From the NCBI RefSeq assembly GCF_000974365.1, contig NZ_BAZW01000040.1, positions 1 through 37,292 of the forward strand: a stretch of DNA of 37,292 nt, read 5' to 3'. Numbering within the stretch: the stretch's first letter is position 1; every line of letters begins with the position of its first letter. Source of the DNA: Geofilum rubicundum JCM 15548. GTDB lineage: Bacteria > Bacteroidota > Bacteroidia > Bacteroidales > Marinilabiliaceae. A program made the position numbers and the translations under genes. Shown in pieces: positions 35,901 to 37,292 of the stretch. A model generated the notes under the pieces. The model was not told the origin of the DNA. It made no database searches and saw only the letters and a program-made list of their open reading frames with translations.

Positions 35901-37292
35901 CAGACCTATATTATTTTGCTCAGGTCTGTTAATGAATAATGCATTGATGGCATATCCATCCCCATTGTAACTACCTGTGAAATTTTGGCTTTCATGACCG
36001 ACAGGATTCCAGCCCTTGCCTTCATCCCATTGTGAAAGAGGCGTATTTAATGTTGAGAAATCAACGTCCGCAGTTTGTAAATAATGCGCACTCCAATAGT
36101 CTGGATTTAAGCCCAACCAATATAAGTTCGCAATATTTTCTATTTTGTAAGGGGCATTCTCCGTTCCTGAGCCTAATGGCATGAGTGGTTCTAACGCAGA
36201 TGTTGAAACAACCATTTCACGACTGTAAGAAATACCATTTCCGTTAGCGGCATAAGCTTTATGTAGTATTTTGTGTCGCCTTCTAAGCCCGAGATAACAT
36301 GAGCGTAATCTTCAACACTATTGTTTTGATCGCTACTGCCAAGGTTGTTATCCATTGAAACATTTGGATGCTTGCTCCACACAAAACCCTTTTTAGTAAG
36401 CAAAGTTGCATTGGCTGCTATAACTGACCCATTGGCAGTCATTTCTGCACTTTTTATGTTTGTAGCATCTGAAATTACCACAAAGGGGATCATTTTAAGA
36501 GCCGGTACAGGGTAATTATTAGCAGTATGTATCCAAACGTTTGTGAAATCGAATCCGGCGTTAGTGAATGTTGCCAGGTTTTTCATTTGGGCGGAAGTTT
36601 TCCCTACTAAACCTTGTTCAATGTTATCAATATTTATAGCAATATCTTTAACTTGATTACTTGTTTGAGTATCCCAAAAGGAATTAATAATGGCTCCTTC
36701 ATTATGACCTATGAAACCTCCATTGTATTCATCGTGGCCAACCACTCTGCCGGTACTTATACAGTTTTCAATGACGGAACTAAAAACAAGACCACAAAAA
36801 CCGCCGGCAGTTACCCCATCAACATCCCCAAAGGCAGCACAGTTTATTATTTGAGAGTCATCGGATGCACAAGCTATAAAACCACCTGCATTGGAGGCCT
36901 TATTGTCACCAGAGGTTATAGCAACAATACTATAACTGTTACTGATGATGCTATTTGCAGAGTACCCGATTAAACCACCACAATAACGGTCTCTAAAACT
37001 ATCTCCGCTTATATTTCCAGATGAAAAGCAGTTAAAAATATAACTATTCGCAGCATGGCCTATTAAAGCACCCAGGTAGGCAGAACGATTGTGCACCGAA
37101 GATGCTAAATTAACATCGACCACTCTAACATTAATGATTATTGCCTGGTCAGTTGCTCCGAATAATCCAACATATTCCTTTTCAGTGTTTGAAAATAAGT
37201 TAGATATTGAAAAACCCTTACCATCATACGTCCCTGTAAATGGCTTGTTTAATGAAGAATTAGGACTTCGCTCACCAATAGGCGTCCAACCT
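32982..37292 (-). CDS. Large GLUG-repeat T9SS surface protein, frameshifted and cut by the window edge
   Basis: This is a giant modular secreted protein; the start lies beyond 37292. It is built of repeated modules of roughly 280 residues. Each has a GSGTxxxPYxIxN(W) opening, a QTxxIxFP segment, GWxPIG, a YNGxGYxIxNLxIN strand set, several GLUG motifs (xVGALVGxG, NCYSTGxVxG) and a TSAQMKxxxTFxxWDF closing. At least three full modules and one partial one are seen. Near the end are an InlB-type repeat domain (GYVFDGWTGDVNSF) and a type A T9SS sorting domain (LKAFPNPCSDYMTISN to LRFVKK). One base is missing near 36257: AAGCTTATG should probably read AAGGCTTATG, which joins the frame from 37292-36191 to the frame from 36215-32982. 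An adhesin or matrix protein is likely. Confidence 0.85.

Noticed and set aside
36614-36973. Plus-strand open frame of 119 codons
   Set aside because: It is antisense to GLUG motifs that are clear on the minus strand.
32982-37292. Repetitive DNA as a possible CRISPR array or satellite
   Set aside because: The periodicity is at protein level (GLUG modules) with diverged DNA; there are no short identical repeats with unique spacers.

Overview
The window looks like a chromosomal segment of a Bacteroidota bacterium, probably a free-living polysaccharide degrader of the Bacteroidales/Marinilabiliales or Cytophagales type. The reasons are a SusC/SusD pair, a hybrid two-component system, lipoproteins with Bacteroidota-style lipoboxes, type IX secretion (T9SS) C-terminal sorting domains, promoters of the TAnnTTTG type and weak Shine-Dalgarno signals. 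The species cannot be named from the sequence alone.

Region 1 (1-7658) is central metabolism. A minus-strand operon runs E2 acyltransferase, E3 dihydrolipoyl dehydrogenase (lpdA), a fused E1 alpha/beta 2-oxoacid dehydrogenase and a PHP-domain protein. A GntR/UTRA regulator is divergently transcribed. An 18-bp palindrome with a TGTA-N2-TACA core lies inside the operon promoter and is a strong candidate operator for that regulator.

Region 2 (7665-29520) is a polysaccharide utilization locus (PUL) for pectin with arabinan-type side chains. On the minus strand are a GH43 arabinanase-like enzyme, a six-hairpin glycosidase-like lipoprotein, the susC-susD-DUF4957/DUF5123 operon and a 1471-residue hybrid two-component regulator. 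On the plus strand are a small secreted helical-repeat protein, a free-standing TonB plug-domain protein with no barrel, and a GH105-GH43-GH28 operon. The likely division of labour is sensing of an oligosaccharide by the hybrid regulator, capture and import by SusC/SusD and the beta-helix lipoprotein, GH28 cutting of polygalacturonan, GH105 removal of unsaturated uronic acid ends and GH43 enzymes trimming arabinose. No polysaccharide lyase lies in the window although GH105 needs lyase products.

Region 3 (29521-29934) is rpsO (ribosomal protein S15) with a textbook Bacteroidota promoter and a bidirectional terminator.

Region 4 (29953-37292) is a minus-strand accessory region of cell-surface proteins: a small outer-membrane barrel with an acidic loop, a row of broken or remnant genes (a C-terminal fragment of a secreted protein, a frameshifted PPC-like lipoprotein and an OmpA C-terminal fragment), a T9SS cargo protein built of three copies of an unrecognised ~100-residue repeat, and a very large GLUG-repeat T9SS adhesin-like protein that runs off the right edge.

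Three genes (GH105, the PPC-like lipoprotein and the GLUG protein) are each broken by what looks like one missing base, in two cases clearly within a homopolymer. This could be consensus sequence error or real decay.
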